From JAUNBG01 sp964442735 (GTDB taxonomy: Bacteria; Planctomycetota; Planctomycetia; Pirellulales; Thermoguttaceae), in contig CAYUAP010000009.1 in the NCBI GenBank assembly GCA_964442735.1, forward strand, positions 1-64,000: a stretch of DNA of 64,000 nucleotides, given 5' to 3'. Shown one piece after another: positions 1 to 8,285 of the stretch (the first letter of the stretch is position 1; every line of letters starts with the position of its first letter). Under the pieces are notes generated by a model, which was not told where the DNA came from, did no database searches, and worked only from the letters and a program-made list of their open reading frames with translations. Position numbers and translations under genes: made by a program.

Positions 1-25
1 ATTCTATCGTTGAATTTAAGTTAAT

Positions 26-113
26 GCGTATGGACGAGACGTCCGCGCTCCCAGGATATGCCGAAAATATAACGTCGTACAGTTTATTTCATTCATGGTT
101 ATTTCATTCAGGG
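26..113 (+). repeat. Partial copy of two-hairpin interspersed element
   Basis: This copy carries the second hairpin (GGACGAGACGTCC core at about 32-44) and the downstream part with CCCAGGATATGCCGAA and AACGTCGTAC. It lacks the first hairpin. The same tail recurs about 160 bases downstream, including the TTTCATTCATGG direct repeats. It lies 3' of the minus-strand sigma factor gene. Confidence 0.7.
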
Positions 114-130
114 TATATTTCATTCATGGT

Positions 131-281
131 TATACTCAAGGTCGCTATAAAAGTCTATTTTCAAAACAGGCGAGACGCCTGTTTTGGAGGATGCGGACGA
201 GACGTCCGCGTTCCCAGGATATGCCGAATATATAACGTCGTACAGTTTATTTCATTCATGGTTATTTCATTCATGGTTGAA
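131..281 (+). repeat. Full copy of two-hairpin interspersed element
   Basis: The element starts with a TATACTCAAGG box. Hairpin A follows at 163-185 (AAAACAGGCG, GAG, complementary arm), then hairpin B at 193-209 (GCGGACG, AGA, CGTCCGC), then a conserved tail ending in ATTTCATTCATGG repeats. The same order is seen at 34721-34854. Degenerate or reverse-oriented copies lie at 1469, 3661, 10491 and 40807. It overlaps the last bases of the sigma factor gene. Confidence 0.75.
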
Positions 282-870
282 ACTCGGTCAGTTCACAGAG
301 TTTATCTTTAAGTCGTTGAAGAGCGCGCACATAACGAATACTTGCTGTCTTCGGTTCGATTTCCAAGGCTTGTGCACATTCAGAGTTTGAAAGTCCGTCA
401 AAATGACGAAGTGTTAATATTTGTCGGTCGTTATCGGACAAGGACTCAAGTACTTGTCGGAGCAGGTTGTAACAATCGGCACGGGCCATTTTTGAAAGTG
501 GTGAAGTCACAGAATCGGCAAACCGGTCCCAGTCGAGTTGCGCCGAACTGTAACCATTGATTGATTCGTATGACTCCCTTTCTTTGTAAATATTTCTCTT
601 TTGAGCTTGTAAATGTTTACGTTCACAATTTGCAATCGTTTGAAGCAGAATCGTCCGAAGTTTTATGTATACCGGAATTTCAGGGTTATTCTCGAAAAAC
701 TCAATACGATTACAGGCGGCAACCAGAGTATCCTGGACGATATCTTCCGTCGAAAACCGTCGGGATAAAACCGGACTGAGATTTCGAGCGGTCAAAGCGA
801 GAAGACATCGTCTGTACTTCTCAAACTCGTTGCCCCATGAATCCAAACATTTTTTATCGTATTTCAACAT
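271..870 (-). CDS. ECF-type RNA polymerase sigma factor
   Basis: A 199-residue protein with the two domains of an extracytoplasmic-function sigma factor, which would direct RNA polymerase to a small regulon. Region 2 lies at about residues 30-100 and includes FSTEDIVQDTLVAA. Region 4 lies at about 135-195 as a helix-turn-helix containing LSNSECAQALEIEPKTAS. The length is usual for the family. The ATG follows AAAAGGTTGTCACA, an acceptable ribosome site. No anti-sigma gene is adjacent on this strand; the upstream neighbour across 1 kb is a divergent secreted glycosidase-like gene, and a 17-bp minisatellite lies about 110 bases upstream of the start. The sigma-factor call is firm; subgroup and target genes cannot be read from the sequence. 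Confidence 0.88.
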   Translation of the reverse strand: MLKYDKKCLDSWGNEFEKYRRCLLALTARNLSPVLSRRFSTEDIVQDTLVAACNRIEFFENNPEIPVYIKLRTILLQTIANCERKHLQAQKRNIYKERESYESINGYSSAQLDWDRFADSVTSPLSKMARADCYNLLRQVLESLSDNDRQILTLRHFDGLSNSECAQALEIEPKTASIRYVRALQRLKDKLCELTEFQP

Positions 871-890
871 TGTGACAACCTTTTGTTCTT

Positions 891-928
891 TTCCTATCGT
901 ATTCAGTACTTCCTATCGTATTCAGTAC
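891..928. repeat. 19-bp unit, two tandem copies
   Basis: The unit TTCCTATCGTATTCAGTAC is repeated exactly at 891 and 910, just upstream of the sigma factor start. It is one of many short direct tandem duplications in spacers of this window. Confidence 0.8.
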
Positions 929-980
929 TATGTTATACAGGTTATTATAACCTGTTCGGATTCAATTTTACAGGAGGGGC

Positions 981-1363
981 CTACACTATTGGGAACCCTA
1001 TACTATTTAGGGCCCAACATTATTGGGACCCTGCACTATTGGGGACCCTGCACTATTGGGGACCCTGCACTATTGGGAACCCTATACTATTGGGGGTCAT
1101 ACACTATTGGGAACCCTATACTATTGGGAACCCTGCACTATTGGGGACCCTATACTATTGGGGGCCCTGCACTATTGGGGACCCTGCACTATTGGGAACC
1201 CTATACTATTGGGGGTCATACACTATTGGGAACCCTATACTATTGGGAACCCAACACTATTGGGGGCCCTGCACAATTGAGGGGCCTGCACTATTGGGGA
1301 CTCTATACTATTGAGGACCCTGCACTATTGGGGACCCTATACTATTGGGGACCCTATACTATT
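981..1363. repeat. 17-bp minisatellite, about 22 copies
   Basis: Tandem units of the form CTGCACTATTGGGGACC or CTATACTATTGGGAACC recur every 17 bases (for example CTGCAC at 1031, 1048 and 1065). Because 17 is not a multiple of three, each forward frame shows the same 17-residue pattern with few stops, so long apparent reading frames here reflect the repeat and not a gene. Two main variants (TGCACT and TATACT) are interspersed, and a third unit carries GGGTCATACACT. The array lies between the divergent sigma factor and glycosidase-like genes. Confidence 0.9.
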
Positions 1364-1468
1364 AACACTATTATTGAAAACATGTTCCTGTGAAAGAGTT
1401 GATAGTATATTATAAATTTCGATATTATTTTTCCCGTTCACAGGCTGGTGGTTAAAACAGGAATGTTA

Positions 1469-1565
1469 CACTCAAGACCGTTTTAATTTCTTTTTTTCAA
1501 AACAGGCAGGAACGTCTGTTTTGAGGAGAGATGAACGAGACGTTTACGTTCCCTGGCTGTCTGCC
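1469..1565 (+). repeat. Degenerate two-hairpin interspersed element
   Basis: An ACTCAAGACCGTTTTAATTTC box is followed by AAAACAGGCAGGAACGTCTG, a damaged hairpin A, and then by GAACGAGACGTTTACGTTCC, a damaged hairpin B. The order and spacing match the full copy at 131-281. The rest of the spacer from 1566 to 1884 holds only weak hairpin remnants (GGACAGACGTCC near 1752). Confidence 0.6.
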
Positions 1566-1884
1566 AAAAACAGATTTTATCACACCCCCTGTATACAACA
1601 GGTAATATTTTGACAAGACTTCGGTATTTTATGCTTGACTCCCATTGAGTTTTGATTATACTGGATTCGAAACTGTTAAACGTTCTTGATGAAAATGTAG
1701 TCCAAGTCGGTTGCCATTACGAATTCATCCCGTGAACGGATAGGAAGAGGAGGACAGACGTCCTAATTCCCCGGACAGACGGTATTGTAACGTCCTGTTA
1801 TATATCCTGCATTATATAGCATTATATACAGGGTAAAGTATTAAGCGTATAATGTTAATTACATTTTATTTGAAAGGAGTATCA

Positions 1885-3213
1885 ATGAAAAAACAAGTCT
1901 GCATGTTGTTTTTTGTTGCTGTTTTTGTTATATTGATGGCGTTTTCTTGTATTGCACAGGAACAAAAGCAAACCTGGAATACAAACGCAACAGCCGAATC
2001 GCTTGGTTTAAAGCCGTTCGTTGTTTCGAGTGAATTTTATCCGCTCTTTCCCTGGGGAAACATAGGCGAGTCGGAAGTACTCCTTCGTTCTATTGCCGAT
2101 TGTAATTATAATATGTCCGGATTTATCGGAGAAAAGTCCCTTCCCATCGCAAAAAAGAACGGGCTAAAGGTTATTTTGAACGGGATACCTTTTAATCGGG
2201 AAAAGTTGCCGACCATGACACAGGAAGAAGCGGATGTGCTTGTTGCTAAAGCGGTTGCAACAACGAAGGACGACCCGACCGTTTTGGGGTATTATTTAAT
2301 TGATGAGCCGGGAGCATCACTTTTTCCGGGACTCGGTAAACTGGTAAAAGCTATAGAGAAAAACGCTCCGGGAAAACTGGCGTATATCAATCTGTTTCCG
2401 AGTTATGCGACGACGATTGGGTCGGACCGCCAATCGCAGTTGGAAACACATACGTTTACCGAATATCTCGAACGTTATGTTCAGGAAGTCAAGCCGCAGT
2501 ATATCAGTTATGATAACTATATGGTCGAGTATTCCGAAGATATGTCGCACGAGGAACGTGCCGAAATCTATTGGCGCGATTTAATCGAAGTACGACGAAT
2601 TGCAATGAAGTATAAACTTCCCTGGTGGAATATTATCAGTTGTCTTTGTATTCAGAAGGAGGCGTCGCCGCCTACTCCGGCACGATTTGCGTTTCAAAGT
2701 TATACCTCTCTTGCCGCAGGAGCAAATGGTTTAAGCTGGTTTATCTACACTCCGCATGATTGGTCCTATGCGCCATTGGACGAACAGGGTCGAAAAACAC
2801 TGACCTGGTCCTATATGCGAGAAATCAATGAACAGATTCGCGCGATTGGAAAAGTCCTCAATAGCTACGAATCGACGGACATCTGGTTTAGTGAACCGAA
2901 ACCGTTTGCGAAACTTCCGAAGAATCCGAAAAAACTTCTCAATAAAGTTACACTTTCATGGTCAAAAATGGGTGGAAAAATGACAGAAATACCAAGTGTA
3001 ATGGTCGGAGAGTTCAAGTCGAAAGACGGAACACACGATGCCGTTATGGTCGTAAATCTCAATTTCGGACGTTCCGTTAAAGTGGATTTCGATTTTGTGA
3101 AAAAATACGAACGGATCGAAGGTGTTTCCGCAAATGACGGACATATTATCGAAAAAGTACCGGTCAATGGCTGGTGGATACTACCGGGCCACGGTTCCCT
3201 CTTTCTGTTGAAA
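1885..3213 (+). CDS. Secreted glycoside-hydrolase-like TIM-barrel protein, 3' end in gap
   Basis: An exported protein of about 443 visible residues. The ATG at 1885 follows GAAAGGAGTATCA, a strong ribosome site, and opens a Sec signal peptide (MKKQ, then a hydrophobic stretch ending near FSCIAQ). An in-frame ATG at 1852 lacks such a site. The body reads like a TIM-barrel glycosidase: YYLIDEPGAS near residue 140 has the Asp-Glu-Pro arrangement seen at catalytic acids of such enzymes, and later ISYDNYMVEY and GLSWFIYTP resemble barrel strands. The segment before the gap (PGHGSLFLLK) looks like the close of a C-terminal beta domain, so the stop is probably just inside the 100-N gap. Substrate and family number cannot be assigned; it could be a non-catalytic homologue. 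Confidence 0.7.
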
Positions 3214-3313
3214 NNNNNNNNNNNNNNNNNNNNNNNNNNNNNNNNNNNNNNNNNNNNNNNNNNNNNNNNNNNNNNNNNNNNNNNNNNNNNNNNNNNNNNN
3301 NNNNNNNNNNNNN
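3214..3313. other. Scaffold gap of 100 N
   Basis: One hundred N of arbitrary length hide the 3' end of the glycosidase-like gene. A 15-bp tandem repeat starts immediately after it, so the gap is probably an unresolved repeat array. Confidence 0.95.
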
Positions 3314-3384
3314 TAGGGTGTTACGAAATAGGGTGTTACGAAATAGGGTGTTACGAAATAGGGTGTTACGAAATAGGGTGTTAT
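3314..3384. repeat. 15-bp tandem repeat at gap edge
   Basis: The unit TAGGGTGTTACGAAA occurs four times exactly, followed by a diverged fifth copy (TAGGGTGTTATTTGAAA). The array is cut on its left by the gap, so its true length is unknown. Reading through it gives a Gly-Cys-Tyr-Glu-Ile repeat, which I take as noncoding. Confidence 0.85.
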
Positions 3385-3660
3385 TTGAAATATGAGGCGT
3401 CCCCGGCATCCCGGAAACGCCGATGTTCCGACTGCCACTCCCTAAAATGAATTACTCCCTAAAATGAAAGTTGCCTCTAAAAGTTTTTGAGAGGAAATTT
3501 TGGGTTACAGGAGGGACTTCAATATCCAATAATCCATATCCAACAATCCGTCATTGATAAAAAAACAGTAATGGTTCATCACACTTTAAGGTAGGATTGA
3601 TCGGAGTATTGAGGAACGGACTGGAGTAGACAGGAACGGGCGTCCTGTCCGTATTTTTAT

Positions 3661-3735
3661 ATACTCAAGGCCGTTTTAAATTCCTTTTTTTAAAACAGGC
3701 GGAGATGCCTGTTTTGTCCCCCATGGACGAACCGG
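3661..3735 (+). repeat. Two-hairpin interspersed element, shortened
   Basis: The ATACTCAAGGCCGTTTTAAA box is followed by hairpin A as AAAACAGGCGGAGATGCCTG and a remnant of hairpin B (CATGGACGAAC). A related inverted stretch (ACGGGCGTCCTGTCCGT) lies just upstream near 3635. The rest of the spacer from 3385 to 3805 contains only short duplicated words such as CCTAAAATGAA. Confidence 0.65.
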
Positions 3736-3805
3736 CAAATGAAAGTTTTCAAACCATCAGGTGTCTATTGATGACAAATATAATCAAATGAATCGGAAGT
3801 ATATT

Positions 3806-5458
3806 ATGAAAATTAAATGGTATCTTGTTATTGTATTTGTATTGTTATTATCCATTGGTACGGTAGGGCAGGAAGACGTTTTGCGCCCCCGAAAAAAGAT
3901 GATTGAACTTGGTTGGGATAGTCCTTCCACCGAGTATTTGAAGGATCATTGGGAGGAGATGGAAGAACGTTCACCATTTGACGGGGTTATATTTCATCTT
4001 TCCCCCAAGGGCAAGATATCGTCATTGGGTTTAATGGACGCGCAGCCCTGGCAGAAAGAAGATTACGCGGTTTGTATCAATGACTTAAAAAATTGCAAAT
4101 TTAAGCAGTTTACGGATAATTTCGTCAATATATTTTTTTCCCCGGGAACGGTTCAATGGAATGACAATGAGGCTTGGAAGCGAATTGCGGAAAAAGCGGG
4201 AATATGTGCCTGGGTTTCAAAAGAAAGTGGATGTAAAGGAATTTCTCTTGATTTTGAATCCTATGGCAAGCCCTTGTTTCTCTATAATTCGGAAAACGGT
4301 CTAACTTGGGAAGAGACATGTCGTTTGGTCTTTCAACGTGGTAATGAATTTATACAATCGATTGCCGCACAACATCCGAAAGCGGTTATCCTTTGTCTGT
4401 GGATGAATAGTATCAATGTTCATTCGGGCCGAAGAACCGATCCGGAGAAAATCCTCCGCGGCACCTCCTACGGACTTCTTCCTTCATTTATAAATGGTAT
4501 GTTATCGGCGGCCCCTCCGGATATGATTCTGATAGACGGTTGTGAAAACGGTTACTATTACGATTCTCGGGAGGAATATCAGCAGGCGGCACTCGATATG
4601 GTACTCTGGACCGGGCCAGCCATGAATCTGGTTCAGACGGATCTTAAACAGAAATATCGTAATCAGGTACGCGCCGGATTCGGTTTTTATCTGGATATGT
4701 TCAGTAATCCGGAAGGAAGTACTTTTTACCGTGGACCGCGAAAAGACGGAACACGAATGGATCGTCTTCGTGAAAATGTACAAGCGGCCTGGGATTCGTC
4801 CGATCAATATGTCTGGATCTACGGGGAATCCAATCGCTGGTGGAATCTTCCTGCCGAAAAGAATTCCAAGGTTCGTTATTGGAATGACGCTTTACCGGGT
4901 CTGTACAATTTACTTTTGGAAATCAAAAATCCGCAGATCGCGGCTACTAAAATATACGAGAAAATCAAAAAGGATAAAACAGTACTCAATCTATTGAAGA
5001 ATACCGATTTTAGTAAAGGCAAACAGGGGGGATTACCTGAAAACTGGGGAACCTGGCAGGTGGAAAATCATCCGGCAGGAATTCTCGTTTGGGATGCCGA
5101 TACGAAAACAGCACAGGGAACAAACGTCTTTAATGGATGTTTTATTCAAGAGACTCCGGTTCAGGAAGGCCAGCGCTATTATTTTCGATGTCAGGTGAAA
5201 ACCAATCGGGCAGAGTCCGCTATGGTTCGTTTGCGATGGCAGACCCCCGAAGGTAAATGGACGATGGAGGCAAATGATGTCCTCCTTTCAATTCAAACAC
5301 AGGAAGGTCAACCAATTGAAAATGGAATTATCGAAGGATTAGCCCGGGTACCAAAAGGTGTTGGAAAAATGGTGGTTCTTCTTTCGATGAATGGCCAAAA
5401 TAAAAATGATTTCACTCAATTCGATAATGTCGAACTTTATCTTGTTCCAAAAGAGTAA
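3806..5458 (+). CDS. Secreted glycosidase-like protein with C-terminal carbohydrate-binding-like domain
   Basis: A protein of about 550 residues. I chose the ATG at 3806 because it starts a clean Sec signal peptide (MKIKWYLVIVFVLLL, cleavage near TVGQ); the earlier ATG at 3761 would place 15 polar residues before it. Residues of about 25-400 look like a barrel enzyme domain, with GISLDFESYGKP (acidic pair), ILCLWMNSINVHSG and MILIDGCENGYYYD as candidate strand-end motifs. The last 150 residues (from NLLKNTDFSKGKQGG) resemble a galactose-binding jelly-roll module of the CBM4/9 type, ending in FDNVELYLV, a common close of such domains. It follows another secreted glycosidase-like gene in the same direction, which suggests polysaccharide use. 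Family and substrate are not recognised. Confidence 0.7.
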   Translation: MKIKWYLVIVFVLLLSIGTVGQEDVLRPRKKMIELGWDSPSTEYLKDHWEEMEERSPFDGVIFHLSPKGKISSLGLMDAQPWQKEDYAVCINDLKNCKFKQFTDNFVNIFFSPGTVQWNDNEAWKRIAEKAGICAWVSKESGCKGISLDFESYGKPLFLYNSENGLTWEETCRLVFQRGNEFIQSIAAQHPKAVILCLWMNSINVHSGRRTDPEKILRGTSYGLLPSFINGMLSAAPPDMILIDGCENGYYYDSREEYQQAALDMVLWTGPAMNLVQTDLKQKYRNQVRAGFGFYLDMFSNPEGSTFYRGPRKDGTRMDRLRENVQAAWDSSDQYVWIYGESNRWWNLPAEKNSKVRYWNDALPGLYNLLLEIKNPQIAATKIYEKIKKDKTVLNLLKNTDFSKGKQGGLPENWGTWQVENHPAGILVWDADTKTAQGTNVFNGCFIQETPVQEGQRYYFRCQVKTNRAESAMVRLRWQTPEGKWTMEANDVLLSIQTQEGQPIENGIIEGLARVPKGVGKMVVLLSMNGQNKNDFTQFDNVELYLVPKE

Positions 5459-5935
5459 CATTAGTTCAAGGCAATAAAAAACAACAGATTTATGACTGTC
5501 AACGGAGGGAGGGTGTTGTATCCTTTTTCCGTGGAACAGATCCTTTAATTATCCAAAAATCTTAACATAAAGGGAGATACCGATTAGAGAGGGGCGGAAT
5601 TCCGGTGTTTACATCCATGACTTGACGGTAAAACTCAACATATCTGTAACACCATATCGATAACACCATATCGGTAGCGCCCTATCGATAACGCCTCTTT
5701 TAACCGAACAAGATTCAGTGAATCTTGAGACTCCCTGCCTCGTCCGCGATATCCTTGTATTTTAAGAGTTTGTAAAATATCCCATCTAATAATCCAAAAA
5801 TTCGATTTATCTGACATTGGATCGTTTGTCTGTCCCTTGACAATCCCCATTTTCAATGTAAAATTATTAACATGTATTTTTACAGATATAACCAATTAGA
5901 ATCATTTATTTGATTAATAGACAGGGAGATAAAAC
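5459..5935. other. Spacer with 14-bp tandem repeat
   Basis: No convincing gene is present. At 5648-5700 a 14-base unit related to AACACCATATCGAT is repeated four times with drift (starts at 5648, 5662, 5676 and 5690). The remainder is AT-rich sequence that should contain the promoter for the small gene and ispG, but no clear -35/-10 pair stands out. Confidence 0.6.
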
Positions 5936-6115
5936 GTGTCGATTAGTGAAAGAAAAAAGGAAATAAAAAATCGTCGCAAACGTCGCGAAAAACTGACGAA
6001 GATGAAGAGCAAATTAGCGACGATAAATGAAGAAACCAAGGCAAAATGGGCGAGTAAACTCCGGAAAATGACTCCGGGCGCCGAAGAACTGATTAAATCC
6101 TGGGGTCTTGAATAA
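5936..6115 (+). CDS. Small basic protein, 59 residues, upstream of ispG
   Basis: A short gene starting with GTG at 5936 after ACAGGGAGATAAAAC, a good ribosome site, and ending in TAA at 6113-6115. The product is highly basic and probably helical: SISERKKEIKNRRKRREKL at the start, then KMTPGAEELIKSWGLE at the end. It contains no cysteine pair or membrane segment. It ends 11 bases before the ispG ATG, so the two are probably cotranscribed. It may belong to the group of short conserved planctomycete proteins of unknown function (DUF6800 is my guess from memory, not checked). The regular codon use and ribosome site support a real gene; no function is proposed. Confidence 0.7.
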   Translation: MSISERKKEIKNRRKRREKLTKMKSKLATINEETKAKWASKLRKMTPGAEELIKSWGLE

Positions 6116-6126
6116 TCATTGTAGAA

Positions 6127-7224
6127 ATGGCAACACGTAAAATTGCCGTTGGCTCTACTTTTATTGGCGGTGACGCTCCGATTCTAATTCAATCGATGTG
6201 TTCGACCAAAACGACAGATATTGACGCCTCTGTTCTGTTAATTGATGAATTAACACGAGTAGGCGCGGGACTTGTTCGTTTGGCAGTCGATAATCTCAAT
6301 GATGTCGCCGCTCTTGCCGAAATACGAAAACAGACTTCAGCCAATCTTTCAGTAGATCTTCAGGAAAATTTTCGATTAGCGGAAAAAGTCGCTCCATACA
6401 TCGATAAAATACGATATAATCCAGGTCATCTTTATCATTTGGAACCGGAATTATGTTGGCGGGAGAAAGTTCGTTATCTGGTTCAAGTTGCACGTGATTA
6501 CGATTGTGCTCTTCGTGTTGGTGTTAATTGCGGTAGTATCGATCCGAAGAAAGAATTTGGAACTGATCCAATTTTTGACAGTGCAATTGAACATACCGAA
6601 TTTTTGGAGAATCTTGATTTTACCCGTTTTTGTGTTTCCATTAAAGATTCCGATCCTGTTAAAGTTTTGGCGGCCAATCGTCTTTTTGCGCAAAAACATC
6701 CGGAGGTTCCACTTCATTTAGGAGTGACGGAGGCCGGTATGTTGCCGATGGGATTATTGAAATCGCGAATGGCCCTGGAACCGCTCCTTGCCGAGGGGAT
6801 TGGTGCGACAATACGGGTTTCCTTGACCGTTCCAACGGAGAAGAAGACAGAAGAAGTCCGATCCGCGCAGTTAATCATTGATAATGTACGGCAGAACACG
6901 ATTATTAATCCGGAGGAAGTAGTTCTTCCCCGACTGAATATCATTAGTTGTCCCAGTTGTTCACGGGTTCAGAACGGTCGATTTGTTCTATTAGCGGAAG
7001 AAGTACGTCGGGCAATTGATTTTGCGTCGGACGTACCCTTGACAATTGCCATTATGGGGTGTCGCGTTAATGGTCCCGGCGAAACAGATGACGCCGATAT
7101 CGGACTCTGGTGTGGTCCCGACTATGTTAATCTCAAGTCGGGAACCGACCAGTCAGGTTCCTGGTCCTATGAACAGATTATTGAAAAAGTCGTCCATCTG
7201 GTTCGTATGAAAATGTCCAAATAA
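6127..7224 (+). CDS. ispG: 4-hydroxy-3-methylbut-2-en-1-yl diphosphate synthase (IspG/GcpE)
   Basis: This enzyme performs the penultimate step of the MEP isoprenoid pathway, reductive dehydration of MEcPP to HMBPP, using a [4Fe-4S] cluster. The protein has 365 residues, close to the short bacterial form. The N-terminal barrel begins with ITVGSTFIGG-like sequence and IQSMCSTKTTD, the family signature. The C-terminal cluster domain has CPSC (Cys275, Cys278) and GCRVNGPGE (Cys312 and Glu319), which match the three cysteine and one glutamate ligands. The ATG is 11 bases after the small basic gene. The ribosome site is weak (GTAGAA), which fits translational coupling. The next gene is convergent, only 20 bases away. 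Confidence 0.95.
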   Translation: MATRKIAVGSTFIGGDAPILIQSMCSTKTTDIDASVLLIDELTRVGAGLVRLAVDNLNDVAALAEIRKQTSANLSVDLQENFRLAEKVAPYIDKIRYNPGHLYHLEPELCWREKVRYLVQVARDYDCALRVGVNCGSIDPKKEFGTDPIFDSAIEHTEFLENLDFTRFCVSIKDSDPVKVLAANRLFAQKHPEVPLHLGVTEAGMLPMGLLKSRMALEPLLAEGIGATIRVSLTVPTEKKTEEVRSAQLIIDNVRQNTIINPEEVVLPRLNIISCPSCSRVQNGRFVLLAEEVRRAIDFASDVPLTIAIMGCRVNGPGETDDADIGLWCGPDYVNLKSGTDQSGSWSYEQIIEKVVHLVRMKMSK

Positions 7225-7244
7225 TATTTTTTGAACTTTTCCTC

Positions 7245-8270
7245 TCAAAAATTAACGACTTCTCCCTGGTCACATGATCCTAATGCTCTCCAAACGGTTC
7301 GATCAATGGAATCCCCGACAGTACGAACACTTCCGTCGAGCATGGCAGCATTGACCGTTCCCGGATGATTCGAAGAAGCTCCCCAATACAGAAGTTCCAT
7401 TCCACGAAACCAGATGGAGGGTAACTGTTCGTTGGGAACTTTCCAGGTTCCAAATCCTGAATTTGTCGATCGGGCAACCATCCAGCAAAAGCCTGTTTGC
7501 GAAAAGGTGGCTTTCGTTTTATAGTCTTCCAGATTGACATTTTTGTAGTCGGTGATAACAGCGCTGGCCCCTCCGATTCCTGAAATAGCATTCATACGGC
7601 ACCAGGCTTTTCCTTCGGGTGAAGTTGGAGCAGTTTCAAACGCGATCAAACTTTCTGACATGGCTAGTGAATGACTTGTACCGTCTGTTACCGTAGCCAT
7701 TGAGGTGTGAACATTCCGAAAAGCACCGTTATTCCGTAAACTTTCGATATAATATCCATCACCCTCTCCATTTCCAAGACAGAAACGGTAACTTGTCCCT
7801 GCCTGTTTTTGAACGGAGCCTCCCGGTATACTGATATTTTGGCTTCCCGGCTGTGATTCTCCAGGGCAGAGTAAAATAGGGCAGGGGAAGAAGAGCCGAT
7901 CATAAAGTTTGGTATTAATGGACGATTTATTGGTATACACGCGCCATTCATAATCCGCAAAATTAATACCCTCCATAAAATGCCCTTGTTCTATATATGG
8001 AAGAATTCGGGCATGAATGGAAAAGGCTGTATTGGTCATTGACGGATCATTATTGACCCAACTGGTAAATGTCGGAAATCCGCCGCGAACATCATGAAAA
8101 TTGTGTAGTGCGAGCGTCCATTGCTTCATGTTATTAGTACATTGCATACGTCGGGCAGCCTCTCGGGCCGCCTGAACGGCAGGTAGTAACAACGCGATTA
8201 AAATTCCGATAATCGCAATAACAACGAGAAGCTCTACAAGAGTAAATCCTTTATTATTATATGTTTTCAT
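7245..8270 (-). CDS. DUF1559 pilin-like protein with H-X9-DG motif
   Basis: A 341-residue protein of the planctomycete DUF1559 (SBP_bac_10-like) class. Residues 8-45 form a type IV prepilin leader and hydrophobic helix: GFTLVELLVVIAIIGILIAL, with the peptidase site between Gly and Phe and the pilin Glu5, followed by LPAVQAAREAARRMQC. The C-terminal part has the classical His-X9-Asp-Gly signature (HPGTVNAAMLDG). The globular part has several cysteines that could pair outside the membrane. It lies 15 bases downstream of a paralogue on the same strand. By family knowledge these are probably pseudopilins or surface proteins processed by a prepilin peptidase; the actual role is unknown. The PilM-like gene at 58.5 kb could belong to the same machine. 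Confidence 0.9.
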   Translation of the reverse strand: MKTYNNKGFTLVELLVVIAIIGILIALLLPAVQAAREAARRMQCTNNMKQWTLALHNFHDVRGGFPTFTSWVNNDPSMTNTAFSIHARILPYIEQGHFMEGINFADYEWRVYTNKSSINTKLYDRLFFPCPILLCPGESQPGSQNISIPGGSVQKQAGTSYRFCLGNGEGDGYYIESLRNNGAFRNVHTSMATVTDGTSHSLAMSESLIAFETAPTSPEGKAWCRMNAISGIGGASAVITDYKNVNLEDYKTKATFSQTGFCWMVARSTNSGFGTWKVPNEQLPSIWFRGMELLYWGASSNHPGTVNAAMLDGSVRTVGDSIDRTVWRALGSCDQGEVVNF

Positions 8271-8285
8271 CTTTTTTCCCTTCTT

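Noticed and set aside
981..1363. CRISPR array
   Set aside because: The 17-bp units are contiguous with no unique spacers, and no cas gene is present.
665..1393. Long forward reading frames over the 17-bp repeat array
   Set aside because: They arise in all three frames from a repeat lacking stops, and the protein is only the repeat unit. No ribosome site or family match.
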